Shown piece after piece: positions 23,355-30,737 of a stretch of 38,281 nt of DNA. A program made the translations under genes and the position numbers. The notes beneath the pieces are model-generated. The model was not told the origin of the DNA. It ran no database searches and saw only the letters and a program-made list of their open reading frames with translations. This stretch comes from a virus: positions 1 to 38,281 of the IMG/VR virus record IMGVR_UViG_3300013112_000194; one strand, written 5' to 3'. Each line of letters begins with the position of its first letter. Position 1 is the first letter of the stretch.

Positions 23355-23385
23355 CATAGTATATTAAATAAGAAATGGAGTTACT

Positions 23386-23607
23386 ATGACATTATTCACT
23401 ACAAAAAACTTGGTGCGAGATGGTGCCTATGTTTACTATAAGACAGATACTACTAAGAAGTTTGTTGCACGATTTAAGTTTAATCGCAAACGTCAAACAC
23501 AATTTATGAAATTTCTAAGAAATAATATTACAGTTGAACGTTATTTCACTGAATACGATCAAGGTGCATCACCGTTAAGTATTGCTAGAGATAGGGGGTT
23601 TATTTAG
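23386..23607 (+). CDS. Small basic hypothetical protein
   Basis: 73 residues with a tggag ribosome site. Strongly basic and aromatic (FVARFKFNRKRQTQFMKFLRN), suggesting nucleic-acid binding, then a neutral C-terminus. Unrecognised. First of a cluster of small genes with GATC-containing promoters. Confidence 0.68.
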   Translation: MTLFTTKNLVRDGAYVYYKTDTTKKFVARFKFNRKRQTQFMKFLRNNITVERYFTEYDQGASPLSIARDRGFI

Positions 23608-23608
23608 T

Positions 23609-23824
23609 ATGGGATATCCTAACGTTACAAATCCTAGTGAAAAGTTAGTATTTGAAGACATTCAGACTTCAAAACTTGAGTATGGATCATATACAGTAGC
23701 CGCATTAGTTAATGGTGAATTAACCCTACGTGATACGGACAAACAATCCCCCGATGAAGCAATTGAATATTTTAAGGAGATTGCAAAGAGGTGGGCGAAG
23801 TATTACCCAAACTATGAAAAATAA
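23609..23824 (+). CDS. Small hypothetical protein
   Basis: 71 residues. The frame is open from 23582, but ATG 23609 lies just after the previous stop. N-terminal beta-like half (SYTVAALVNGELTLRD) and a C-terminal amphipathic helix (DEAIEYFKEIAKRWAKYY). A small alpha-beta domain; family unknown. Confidence 0.65.
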   Translation: MGYPNVTNPSEKLVFEDIQTSKLEYGSYTVAALVNGELTLRDTDKQSPDEAIEYFKEIAKRWAKYYPNYEK

Positions 23825-23826
23825 AT

Positions 23827-23862
23827 CGAAAATAGTTACACAAACGATCGATCATAGTGTAT
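23827..23862 (+). repeat. 36-base promoter repeat, copy 2
   Basis: Second exact copy of the element at 23316-23351, starting two bases after a stop codon. The copies differ only after the -10 region starts, giving TATAAT here and TATGAT there. Confidence 0.92.
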
Positions 23863-23865
23863 AAT
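23836..23865 (+). promoter_or_regulatory. Promoter with GATCGATC in the spacer
   Basis: TTACAC at 23836-23841, an 18-bp spacer with GATCGATC and a consensus TATAAT at 23860-23865. Drives 23899 and 24005. Confidence 0.6.
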
Positions 23866-23898
23866 ACGTAGTATGTTGAATGAAAAAAGGAGTGTAAT

Positions 23899-24003
23899 AT
23901 GATTGAAGCAGGTATGATAGCGATCGTGTTGGTTGCAATTATTAGTAAATATGTTAACAGTGGCCCTGCTGGTGCCACCCCTATCTTTGTGGAGGTTGAA
24001 TAG
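23899..24003 (+). CDS. Very small membrane protein (34 residues)
   Basis: ATG 23899 with aaggag 8-13 bases upstream. Almost the whole first half is hydrophobic (MIEAGMIAIVLVAIISKYV), a single transmembrane helix, with a short polar tail. It lies one base before the next gene, whose ribosome site ggagg is inside it. Too short for family recognition. Confidence 0.6.
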   Translation: MIEAGMIAIVLVAIISKYVNSGPAGATPIFVEVE

Positions 24004-24004
24004 T

Positions 24005-24229
24005 ATGACCCTAGAAACAGAAATTGAAAGTTATATCCGTAAAGCAACTACATTCACTGAAAACAAATACAGTGATGGATCAGTTAATTGGAACTACGTT
24101 GATGCTGATGCCTGTATGGAGTTTGGTAAATACTTTGCATTGATCGGTGATATACTAAACAAGGTTGCTGATGAGTATTTCGAAAAGGAAATTGAAAAAC
24201 AGGAATATGTTTTTGAAAATAAACTATAA
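24005..24229 (+). CDS. Small acidic hypothetical protein
   Basis: 74 residues. ATG 24005 is taken, with ggagg at 23991-23995, rather than the longer frame from 23933, which would overlap the membrane peptide. Helical and acidic (MTLETEIESYIRKATTF, VADEYFEKEIEKQEYVFE). Unrecognised. Confidence 0.68.
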   Translation: MTLETEIESYIRKATTFTENKYSDGSVNWNYVDADACMEFGKYFALIGDILNKVADEYFEKEIEKQEYVFENKL

Positions 24230-24234
24230 AACAG

Positions 24235-24264
24235 TTGCATTAATGATCAATAGTATGGTATAAT
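24235..24264 (+). promoter_or_regulatory. Sigma70-type promoter with TGATCA in the spacer
   Basis: TTGCAT at 24235-24240, an 18-bp spacer with TGATCA and TATAAT at 24259-24264, followed at once by another TGATCA. Confidence 0.7.
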
Positions 24265-24290
24265 ATGATCATATTATGAATGAGGTGACT

Positions 24291-24542
24291 ATGATAGATA
24301 ATAAATTGTTTATAAAAGCTAATGATGACGCTCTAAAAGTAGTAAGCAATTATCCTACACTACAACCAAACGTACTAAAGATCGTAAAAGAGCTGAGTGA
24401 TAGTATTATGATCGAGGGGCGTGATGCAATGCGTTCATTGTCTGTGTTCAATACTAAACTAGACAACCTAGTGGTTGCCTATAAGAATGGACAGACTGAT
24501 CAAATACGTTCTGTTGCTAGTGATTTAGTGGGGTTACTATGA
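24291..24542 (+). CDS. Small hypothetical protein
   Basis: 83 residues. Two ATGs are in frame; 24291 is preferred because gaggtg lies between them, while 24276 would sit only 11 bases from the -10 box with no ribosome site. Helix-rich (NVLKIVKELSDSIMIEGRDAM, LDNLVVAYKNGQTDQIRSV). ATGA-coupled to the next gene. Unrecognised. Confidence 0.68.
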   Translation: MIDNKLFIKANDDALKVVSNYPTLQPNVLKIVKELSDSIMIEGRDAMRSLSVFNTKLDNLVVAYKNGQTDQIRSVASDLVGLL

Positions 24543-24757
24543 CGGTTATTGATCGTAGAATGATCTACTTAAAATCGATAGGTACTGTGGTAGACGAGGC
24601 GTTGGTTTTCTACCCCTTAAATACAAACCTCGGCCCCGACAGACGTATGAATCCAAAGGGTGCTGTGGAGTTTATGGACGTGGATCAATCGTTGTTTGAA
24701 CGTATGAGTTACGGTGATAGAGAATTCCTCGAGGGGTTTATGTTAGGGTTAGAGTAG
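24539..24757 (+). CDS. Small hypothetical protein
   Basis: 72 residues, ATGA-coupled to the previous gene. Mixed alpha-beta with a Pro/Asn/Gly loop (YPLNTNLGPDRRMNPKG) and an acidic C-terminal helix (DREFLEGFMLGLE). No family recognised. Ends the second small early-type operon. Confidence 0.68.
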   Translation: MTVIDRRMIYLKSIGTVVDEALVFYPLNTNLGPDRRMNPKGAVEFMDVDQSLFERMSYGDREFLEGFMLGLE

Positions 24758-25006
24758 TGGGGTTAGGTGTGGATGGGATAGTGATGTGGATGGTGATTTG
24801 AACTTGACGTATATATGTTAGATGAGTAGTGGTGATTCATATCAGATTTAAAACAACATCTTTAATATCTCTTTCTACACATATCCAAACACACAATACA
24901 AAGTACCCCCCCCCGAATTTTTTTACAGATCATAAAAACCCAGATCCAAAAAAATTTTACGGATCAAAAATTTGACAAATCCCTTTTTGTATGGTATAAT
25001 AATAAT
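24758..25006. other. 249-base gap repeating the G-rich to C-rich layout
   Basis: Begins G-rich (tggggttaggtgtggatggg, then gatggtgat as in the array at 22943), turns C/A-rich after 24860, has a run of nine C (24906-24914) and seven T, then three GATC-containing motifs (cagatc near 24925, cagatcc near 24940, cggatc near 24960) before the promoter. No coding frame is visible. The overall plan parallels the gap at 22897-23385. Confidence 0.5.
24972..25000 (+). promoter_or_regulatory. Perfect sigma70-type promoter
   Basis: TTGACA at 24972-24977, a 17-bp spacer and TATAAT at 24995-25000. The ATG at 25007 begins 6 bases after the -10 box, so the transcript should be leaderless. Confidence 0.85.
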
Positions 25007-25198
25007 ATGAATAAAATAATGTCTATAGTTGGTTTGCTCGGTGGTTCTATACTACTAGCATTTGGTATGTTCTCTTTCGTGTACATAGCATACCCATATT
25101 CGCTATATGGTTTGCTTGTTGCCCTAATCGGGGTATATGCATTGTGGTTAGGGATCGAGTTATTAATGAAGTTAGATAATAAAGGAGAAAGTGTATGA
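25007..25198 (+). CDS. Small two-helix membrane protein
   Basis: 63 residues with two transmembrane segments at about 5-27 (MSIVGLLGGSILLAFGMFSF) and 32-54 (SLYGLLVALIGVYALWLGIE), and a charged tail. The first ATG would sit at the predicted transcript start; an internal ATG at 25019 is also possible but has no ribosome site. ATGA-coupled to the next gene. Function unknown. Confidence 0.72.
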   Translation: MNKIMSIVGLLGGSILLAFGMFSFVYIAYPYSLYGLLVALIGVYALWLGIELLMKLDNKGESV

Positions 25199-25449
25199 GT
25201 GATAATAATTCTACAGTTGAATGTGGTATTTTACTACAGAGTGTCGGTAGTTGGTGTGATCTTAATGGTGTACATCCACTATGTGAAGATGGTGTACCTG
25301 ATCTATCTAAGGATATGTGTGTTGGGTATGATGAAATTGAGTTTATTGAATTTACAGAAATGATGGATGAAAAGGATGCGAAGTTGTATAGGGTTGCATT
25401 AAAGGAGTATGATCCGTCCAATCCTTTTGTTACAATGGGGGTTGCATAG
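25195..25449 (+). CDS. Small acidic hypothetical protein
   Basis: 84 residues with aaaggaga before the overlapping ATGA start. Four cysteines in the first half (ECGI, WCDL, LCED, MCVG) and an acidic stretch DEIEFIEFTEMMDEKD. Metal or disulfide use is possible. Unrecognised; directly abuts the next gene. Confidence 0.68.
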   Translation: MSDNNSTVECGILLQSVGSWCDLNGVHPLCEDGVPDLSKDMCVGYDEIEFIEFTEMMDEKDAKLYRVALKEYDPSNPFVTMGVA

Positions 25450-25674
25450 ATGAATGATGTATGTGTTAATGGGGTAGGTTATACCGTTACTACTCGGGGT
25501 GTTTATGATTACTATATCAGAAATGATGTATCTGCTCATGTGGATTTCGAAAAAGATGAGGATATCATTCTCCAAGTTATGAGTGACTATATCTTCGAAA
25601 CTGTAGAAAAGTATGATGGTATGGTAACTGAAAAGTATTTGGTTAAAGTTCCTAGCGATAATAAAGATAAATAA
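25450..25674 (+). CDS. Small acidic hypothetical protein
   Basis: 74 residues beginning on the base after the previous stop. Beta-like N-terminus (VNGVGYTVTTRGVYDYYI), then an acidic helix (VDFEKDEDIILQVMSDYIFETVEKY). No family recognised. The ribosome site is weak, so coupling to the previous gene is likely. Confidence 0.65.
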   Translation: MNDVCVNGVGYTVTTRGVYDYYIRNDVSAHVDFEKDEDIILQVMSDYIFETVEKYDGMVTEKYLVKVPSDNKDK

Positions 25675-25680
25675 TAATTG

Positions 25681-25866
25681 ATGGGACGTCCTGTATTAAA
25701 GCAATGGTGTGTCATATTTAATGATGGATCGGGTAAGACTGTACTTGGATATAGTAAGGATCATGTACGTAAAAATTTTTTAAATGTTCGTTCGGTGTTC
25801 AGAATGGGAATAAAGCATTCCGACCCGAACGACAAATACGAGCAAGAAGGAATTAGAGGAAAATAG
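25681..25866 (+). CDS. Small basic hypothetical protein
   Basis: 61 residues. ATG 25681 is chosen over the TTG at 25678. Basic, with a beta-like segment KQWCVIFNDGSGKTVLGYSKDHVRKNF and a polar tail. It lies one base before metK and supplies the gagga ribosome site for it. Unrecognised. Confidence 0.6.
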   Translation: MGRPVLKQWCVIFNDGSGKTVLGYSKDHVRKNFLNVRSVFRMGIKHSDPNDKYEQEGIRGK

Positions 25867-25867
25867 A

Positions 25868-26962
25868 ATGGATAACAAACAACATATTTTTACAAGTGAG
25901 TCTGTGGGTGCAGGACACCCCGATAAGGTGGCAGATCAAATAAGTGATGCATTGGTGGATGTAAGTCTACGGAATGGTGATGAGTCTACACGTACAGCAA
26001 TCGAAACATTGGTGACTACAAACTATGTGGTAATTGCAGGGGAAATAAAGAATAGTTGTCTTGCAAATAGCGAACACGTGGTTGAGGAAATTGTGCGAAG
26101 GAAAATCCAACAGATTGGATATGAGCAAGGTGGTTTTCATTGGGCAAATGTGGAAGTTGTAAATAGACTGCATTCGCAAAGTGGGGATATTGCACTAGGC
26201 ACAGATGACTTCGGTGCAGGTGATCAGGGTATAATGTTTGGTTATGCTTGTACGGAAACGGATAGTTATATGCCAGCACCTATTCATTATAGTCATCGTA
26301 TTCTTCAAAACCTAGATCTTAAACGAAAAGAGTCCACTGTATTAGGACCTGATTGTAAAAGTCAAGTAAGTATTTGTTACGAAGATGGTGTACCTAAATA
26401 TGCGACCAATGTAGTTTTATCTACACAACATACAGATGGGGATATTGATGAAGCACGTGAATTAAGTAAAGAAAGTATTAAAGAAGAGTTGGGTGAACTG
26501 TTTTCACCTTCAAAGACTAAACTGTTTCTAAACCCTACAGGTAATTTTGTTATTGGGGGCCCTGATGGTGATGCAGGTTTAACAGGAAGAAAAATTATTG
26601 TCGACACGTATGGTGGTTATGCACCTCATGGTGGTGGAGCATTCAGTGGAAAAGATCCAACAAAGGTTGATCGCTCTGCCGCCTATATGTGTAGATGGTT
26701 GGCTAAAAAGGCAGTGTCACGAGGACAATGTTCGTGGTGCTCAATACAACTATCATATGCCATTGGGGTAGAAGAACCAATGAGTGTTTATGTTGATAGT
26801 GATGGTGATAGTGAAGCAATTAGGAAAGGAATATTAAATGAAAATGATTTGACCCCATATGGTATTATTACTACATTTGGCTTATTTGATTTTTATAGGT
26901 ATTCGGATAATTGTATCTACGGACACTTTGGTGATAAAGATGTGCCGTGGGAAAAGGTATAA
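25868..26962 (+). CDS. metK: S-adenosylmethionine synthetase
   Basis: 364 residues (bacterial MetK about 384). Makes SAM from methionine and ATP. Signature segments are present: ESVGAGHPDKVADQISDALVD, GAGDQGIMFGYACTET, GGPDGDAGLTGRKIIVDTYG and HGGGAFSGKDPTKVDRSAAY. Catalytic His and the glycine-rich loop are intact, so activity is expected. Unlike the C-rich small genes upstream it is a full metabolic gene. It may supply SAM for the methyltransferase-like proteins at 32763 and 34879 or for host methylation. Confidence 0.96.
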   Translation: MDNKQHIFTSESVGAGHPDKVADQISDALVDVSLRNGDESTRTAIETLVTTNYVVIAGEIKNSCLANSEHVVEEIVRRKIQQIGYEQGGFHWANVEVVNRLHSQSGDIALGTDDFGAGDQGIMFGYACTETDSYMPAPIHYSHRILQNLDLKRKESTVLGPDCKSQVSICYEDGVPKYATNVVLSTQHTDGDIDEARELSKESIKEELGELFSPSKTKLFLNPTGNFVIGGPDGDAGLTGRKIIVDTYGGYAPHGGGAFSGKDPTKVDRSAAYMCRWLAKKAVSRGQCSWCSIQLSYAIGVEEPMSVYVDSDGDSEAIRKGILNENDLTPYGIITTFGLFDFYRYSDNCIYGHFGDKDVPWEKV

Positions 26963-26984
26963 TATTATGTATAGGAGAAAAGGT

Positions 26985-27371
26985 ATGAGTAAAACTAAAC
27001 TAGAAGAAGTTCCAGTAATGCGTCCAGCAGATGAATTAAATGTGACTGAAAGTCACGGTAAGACACACGTAACAATTAACAATGATACTATGAAGGCAGA
27101 AATTGTTAATCAGTTATGGGGGTTCTTTGGGTTGCACGGAATTAGAACACTTCGTAGGACTGAGTTACACGAACTATGTGCAAAGGCACACGGTTTATTA
27201 AAAACAGATTCTGATTGGGGTATTCATTCATTTGAAAAACCATTAGATGATTTAGAAGAGTTGGGTGTTATTGAACGTATTAAATACACTGAACCTAAGA
27301 AGGCAACATATATTAGATTAACAAATTCATATATGAGTGCGTGGAAACCAGAATTAAAAGCTACTAAATAA
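26985..27371 (+). CDS. Possible winged-helix hypothetical protein
   Basis: 128 residues. ATG 26985 follows taggagaaaagg; the longer frame from 26859 would overlap metK and is rejected. A helical middle and wing-like end (TELHELCAKAHGLLKT, PLDDLEELGVIERIKY, KATYIRLTNSYM) suggests a winged-helix DNA-binding fold, which I hold loosely. A TATAAT at 26958 could be a weak promoter. Function unknown. Confidence 0.65.
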   Translation: MSKTKLEEVPVMRPADELNVTESHGKTHVTINNDTMKAEIVNQLWGFFGLHGIRTLRRTELHELCAKAHGLLKTDSDWGIHSFEKPLDDLEELGVIERIKYTEPKKATYIRLTNSYMSAWKPELKATK

Positions 27372-27374
27372 AGG

Positions 27375-28067
27375 GTGATAAAATTGATTACAGATAATAA
27401 ATCAAATGTAAGAACGGTAAGTTATTCTATGCCGGGTGAAGAGTTCACCAAAGAAGGATTAGAGAATGTACAAGACTTGATTGCCTTTTGTGCTCGGGTT
27501 TCCAACCCTAGCAATCAGTTTAATAAAGAAACAAGTGAAAAGTTAATCAAGTATCTTATTAAACATAAGCATTGGAGTCCATTAGAAACAGTTAGTGTAT
27601 GTTTGGAGATTGAAACAACACGTGATATTGGTAGACAAATTTTACGTCATCGTAGTTTTAGTTTCCAAGAGTTTAGTCAACGATATGCAGATCCTACTAA
27701 GGACCTCGATTTTGTAAGACGTGAAGCACGTTTACAAGATACAAAGAACAGACAAAACTCTATTGTAACTGATGATGAAGAATTGCAAAACACGTGGGAT
27801 TTGTACCAAGAGAATGTTTTAATGGCATCACAGGATGCATACAAGTGGGCAATTGATAATGGTATTGCGAAGGAACAAGCACGTGCTGTATTGCCAGAAG
27901 GTTGTACAATGAGTAGAATGTATATGAATGGAACACTTCGTTCGTGGGTACATTACATTGAATTGCGTAGTGCAAATGGTACACAGAAAGAACACATTGA
28001 TGTTGCATTACAATGTGCAAAAGAAATTGCTAAAATCTTTCCTTTAATGCTAGACATTATTGAATAG
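27375..28067 (+). CDS. thyX: Flavin-dependent thymidylate synthase
   Basis: 230 residues. The ThyX signature RHRSFSFQEFSQRY (RHRxxSxxExSxRY) is present; together with LIKHKHWSPLETVSVCLEIE and ARAVLPEGCTMSRMYMNGTLRSWVHYIELR it marks the FAD/NADPH enzyme making dTMP from dUMP. Phage ThyX replaces T4 gene td. Start codon uncertain: GTG 27375 gives MIKLITDNK but has no spaced ribosome site, while TTG 27384 has aaggg 7-12 bases upstream. Supplies dTMP alongside nrdAB. Confidence 0.95.
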   Translation: MIKLITDNKSNVRTVSYSMPGEEFTKEGLENVQDLIAFCARVSNPSNQFNKETSEKLIKYLIKHKHWSPLETVSVCLEIETTRDIGRQILRHRSFSFQEFSQRYADPTKDLDFVRREARLQDTKNRQNSIVTDDEELQNTWDLYQENVLMASQDAYKWAIDNGIAKEQARAVLPEGCTMSRMYMNGTLRSWVHYIELRSANGTQKEHIDVALQCAKEIAKIFPLMLDIIE

Positions 28068-28079
28068 GTATAGTATAAT
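28051..28079 (+). promoter_or_regulatory. Sigma70-type promoter for tRNA/nrd operon
   Basis: TAGACA at 28051-28056, a 17-bp spacer and TATAAT at 28074-28079, overlapping the thyX end. Would drive 28105, the two tRNAs and nrdA. Confidence 0.7.
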
Positions 28080-28104
28080 AGTTTAATTAATTGGAGAATA
28101 TATA

Positions 28105-28248
28105 ATGAGTAAAACACCAATCCCAGGCGTTACATATAAAAAAGACCCTAATGGAAATCGCCTAACCAAGAAGGCATCAAGTCACGGATCGTTTAGGTGT
28201 AAACGACACCCAAACAGTCCTAGATGCACTAATGGGTCAGTAACATAA
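28105..28248 (+). CDS. Small basic protein with Cys pair
   Basis: 47 residues from ATG 28105, with ttggag 9-14 bases upstream. Basic, with a His/Cys-containing C-terminus (SHGSFRCKRHPNSPRCTNG) that could bind zinc or RNA. It sits on the mRNA just before two tRNA genes. Family unknown. Confidence 0.65.
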   Translation: MSKTPIPGVTYKKDPNGNRLTKKASSHGSFRCKRHPNSPRCTNGSVT

Positions 28249-28254
28249 AAATTC

Positions 28255-28331
28255 GGAGCGGTAGTTCAGCTGGTTAGAATACCTGCCTGTCACGCAGGGG
28301 GTCGCGGGTTCGAATCCCGTCCGCTCCGCCA
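28255..28331 (+). tRNA. tRNA-Asp (GTC)
   Basis: Complete cloverleaf: acceptor GGAGCGG/CCGCTCC, anticodon stem CCTGC/GCAGG around loop CTGTCAC (anticodon GTC), T arm GCGGG TTCGAAT CCCGT. CCA is encoded. Confidence 0.95.
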
Positions 28332-28337
28332 AATAAT

Positions 28338-28412
28338 GCTCGGTTCGTCTATCGGTTAGGACCCAAGGTTTTCATCCTTGTAAGAGGGGTTCGATTCCCC
28401 TACCGAGTACCA
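28338..28412 (+). tRNA. tRNA-Glu (TTC)
   Basis: Acceptor GCTCGGT/ACCGAGT (one G-T pair), anticodon stem CAAGG/CCTTG around TTTTCAT (anticodon TTC), T arm AGGGG TTCGATT CCCCT, discriminator A and encoded CCA. Glu-UUC tRNA is a classic substrate for s2U34 thiolation. Confidence 0.94.
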
Positions 28413-28433
28413 AATTAGTAATAAGGAGAAATA

Positions 28434-30725
28434 ATGAGTGAAATATTTGTAAAGAAAAGAAGTGGTGATTTAGAACCATTAGAATATGATAAGATACATA
28501 ATATGTTGGAGTGGTGCTCTAACGGTTTAAATGTATCTGTGTCTGACACTGCCCTTAATGCACATATTAAATTCGTTAACAAAATATCAACTAAGGATAT
28601 ACAACAAACCCTTGTTAAATCTGCAGCTGAAAAAATCAGTCCACAAGAACCTGATTATGATATCTATGCAGGTAGATTATTAGTCACCTCTATGAGGAAA
28701 GAGGTGTATGGTGGTAATAAAGTTATACCATTTTTAGACTACATTAAAAAGAATGTTAAGAGTGGTATCTACTCTAAAGAAATTTTAAACCAATATACCG
28801 AAGAAGAAATTGTCGAGTTTGGTGATTTTTTAGATTATGATAATGATTTAAATAGGGGTTACGCTTCTATCGTTCAGATGGAAAGTAAATATTTAATTAG
28901 GGATGTTAAGAGTGGTATTCTACAAGAAATGCCACAAGAAACGTTTATGATTATTCCTATGGTTATTTTTGCTAACGAACCAACTAGAAGAAGAAAACTA
29001 ATACTTGACTTTTATAATGCATTAAAGGATGATGAGATTAGTCTACCAACGCCAGTTATTTCTGGTGTACGTACACAATTGAAAATGTTCAGTTCGTGTT
29101 GTAAAATTAAAATGGGCGATACTGCAGAGTCAATTCTAGCAACAGAATATGCAACAAGTTTAATGACAAGTCAAAGAGCAGGTATTGGAGTTGATATGGG
29201 CCCAGTCCGTGGCATACTAGCACCTGTTAAGAATAACACTGTTAAACATACAGGAGCACTACCACTATTAAAGGCAATTGAGTCAGTATCAAAACAGTTT
29301 ACACAAAATGCATTACGTAGTGGTGCAACGGTAGTTAACTACCCAATCTTCAATTGGGAGATTATGGATATACTTGAGTATAAAAATAACCAAGGTTCTA
29401 ATACAACACGAGCAAGGTTTATTGATTATACAATTGGAATACCATCGATCTTTATTGAACGTGTAATGAAGAAAGAAGACTTTACCTTGTTTAGTTCAGA
29501 AGAAGTGCCTGAGTTATTTGAACATTATGGTGATACTGATAATTTTAATGAAGCATATTCGAAGTATGAAAATAAACGTGGTATTAGAAAAACAAAAGTA
29601 CCTGCAGTTGAAATTTTTAATAAGTTAGTTAAAGAGCGAGTTGGTACTGGTCGCATCTATATACACTTCCTTGATAATATGAATAAACAAGGTATGTTTA
29701 GTGAGCCAGTTACACAAACAAATCTTTGTTCTGAAATCTTTCTACCAACTAGACCAATGAAGTTTAATGGTTTAAAACAATATGCATATGATGATATTGA
29801 GGATTATGATTTAGATGATGGTATGATATCATTATGTATTCTTGGATGTATTAACTTTGGTAAGTTACAAAATATTACACGTATGGATTTACTTACAAGA
29901 TTAATGGTAAGGTTTTTAGACAACTTGATTGATATACAAGTGTACCCATTAAATGCCGCCGAGTATCCTACACGTCAGTATAGGTTTTTAGGTATTGGTA
30001 TTAGTGACTTTGCCCACTTCCTTGCCAAGAACGAAGCAAGGTTAGGTACAACTAAAGCAAAAGAATTAACACATAAATGGGCAGAGCGTTTCCAATATGG
30101 TTTAATTACTGCATCTATGGAACTCGCTAAAGAACGTGGTAGGTGTACTGCATTTGATAAGAGTGAATATTCGCTTGGTAAGTTACCTATTGATACATAT
30201 AATAAGAATGTTGATCAAATAGTCGATAATAAACTATTATGTGATTGGGAGTGGTTACGTAAGAAAGTTGAAAAACACGGTTTACGTAATATGGCACTAT
30301 CTGCTATTCCACCAACTGCTTCGTCAAGTTTAGTTAGTAATAGTACACAGGGTATTGATCCAATTCAATCAGTAACAGATACATTTGAAAGTGCATCATA
30401 TACAGTTAGAAGTTTAGTACCAGATCATGATAAAGAAAAGTATTATATGAAGGCTTGGGATTTACCAAATAACGATAGTAGTGAATATATTAAACTTATG
30501 GCAATACTACAAAAGTTTATTGACCAAGGTATGAGTGTTAATCAGTGGTATGACTTGACAAAGATTGAAGGTAAGGTATTAGATTCAAATAGAGTTAAAC
30601 GCGATATATTAACTGCATACAAATATGGGTTAAAGAGTTTATATTATATTAGAAGTAAAGATAAAGAAAATATTAGTGAAAATATAACATCAGGTGGTTG
30701 TGAGTCTGGTGCTTGTGCAATTTAA
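28434..30725 (+). CDS. nrdA: Ribonucleotide reductase class Ia large subunit
   Basis: 763 residues (E. coli NrdA 761). N-terminal ATP-cone (residues 1-90, FVKKRSGDLEPLEYDKIHN) for allosteric control. Catalytic barrel motifs: FSSCCKIKMGD (first active Cys), NLCSEIFLPT (N-x-C-x-E) and LGCINFGKL. The Tyr-Tyr radical pathway is in KSLYYIRSKD. C-terminal shuttle cysteines are in GGCESGACAI. Makes deoxyribonucleotides with NrdB. Ribosome site taaggag; follows tRNA-Glu by 21 bases. Confidence 0.97.
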   Translation: MSEIFVKKRSGDLEPLEYDKIHNMLEWCSNGLNVSVSDTALNAHIKFVNKISTKDIQQTLVKSAAEKISPQEPDYDIYAGRLLVTSMRKEVYGGNKVIPFLDYIKKNVKSGIYSKEILNQYTEEEIVEFGDFLDYDNDLNRGYASIVQMESKYLIRDVKSGILQEMPQETFMIIPMVIFANEPTRRRKLILDFYNALKDDEISLPTPVISGVRTQLKMFSSCCKIKMGDTAESILATEYATSLMTSQRAGIGVDMGPVRGILAPVKNNTVKHTGALPLLKAIESVSKQFTQNALRSGATVVNYPIFNWEIMDILEYKNNQGSNTTRARFIDYTIGIPSIFIERVMKKEDFTLFSSEEVPELFEHYGDTDNFNEAYSKYENKRGIRKTKVPAVEIFNKLVKERVGTGRIYIHFLDNMNKQGMFSEPVTQTNLCSEIFLPTRPMKFNGLKQYAYDDIEDYDLDDGMISLCILGCINFGKLQNITRMDLLTRLMVRFLDNLIDIQVYPLNAAEYPTRQYRFLGIGISDFAHFLAKNEARLGTTKAKELTHKWAERFQYGLITASMELAKERGRCTAFDKSEYSLGKLPIDTYNKNVDQIVDNKLLCDWEWLRKKVEKHGLRNMALSAIPPTASSSLVSNSTQGIDPIQSVTDTFESASYTVRSLVPDHDKEKYYMKAWDLPNNDSSEYIKLMAILQKFIDQGMSVNQWYDLTKIEGKVLDSNRVKRDILTAYKYGLKSLYYIRSKDKENISENITSGGCESGACAI

Positions 30726-30737
30726 TAGGAGGAAAAT

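Larger units (their letters stand above)
22897..23385. other. 489-base gene-free region, candidate origin or control region
   Basis: No plus-strand frame here looks coding. In order it holds G/T-rich tandem repeats (22905-23011), a G-rich stretch, two copies of an 18-base C-rich motif (23077-23094, 23101-23118), a 9-bp inverted repeat GATCACTAT/ATAGTGATC (23170-23178, 23203-23211), a GGCCACC direct repeat (23272, 23284) and a promoter block. Strand composition flips from G-rich to C-rich near 23060. Seven GATC sites fall in 23170-23355. An origin or packaging/control site is possible. Confidence 0.5.

Noticed and set aside
26859-26984. Extended N-terminus of the 26985 gene
   Set aside because: Overlaps metK by 104 bases, and taggagaaaagg lies directly before ATG 26985.
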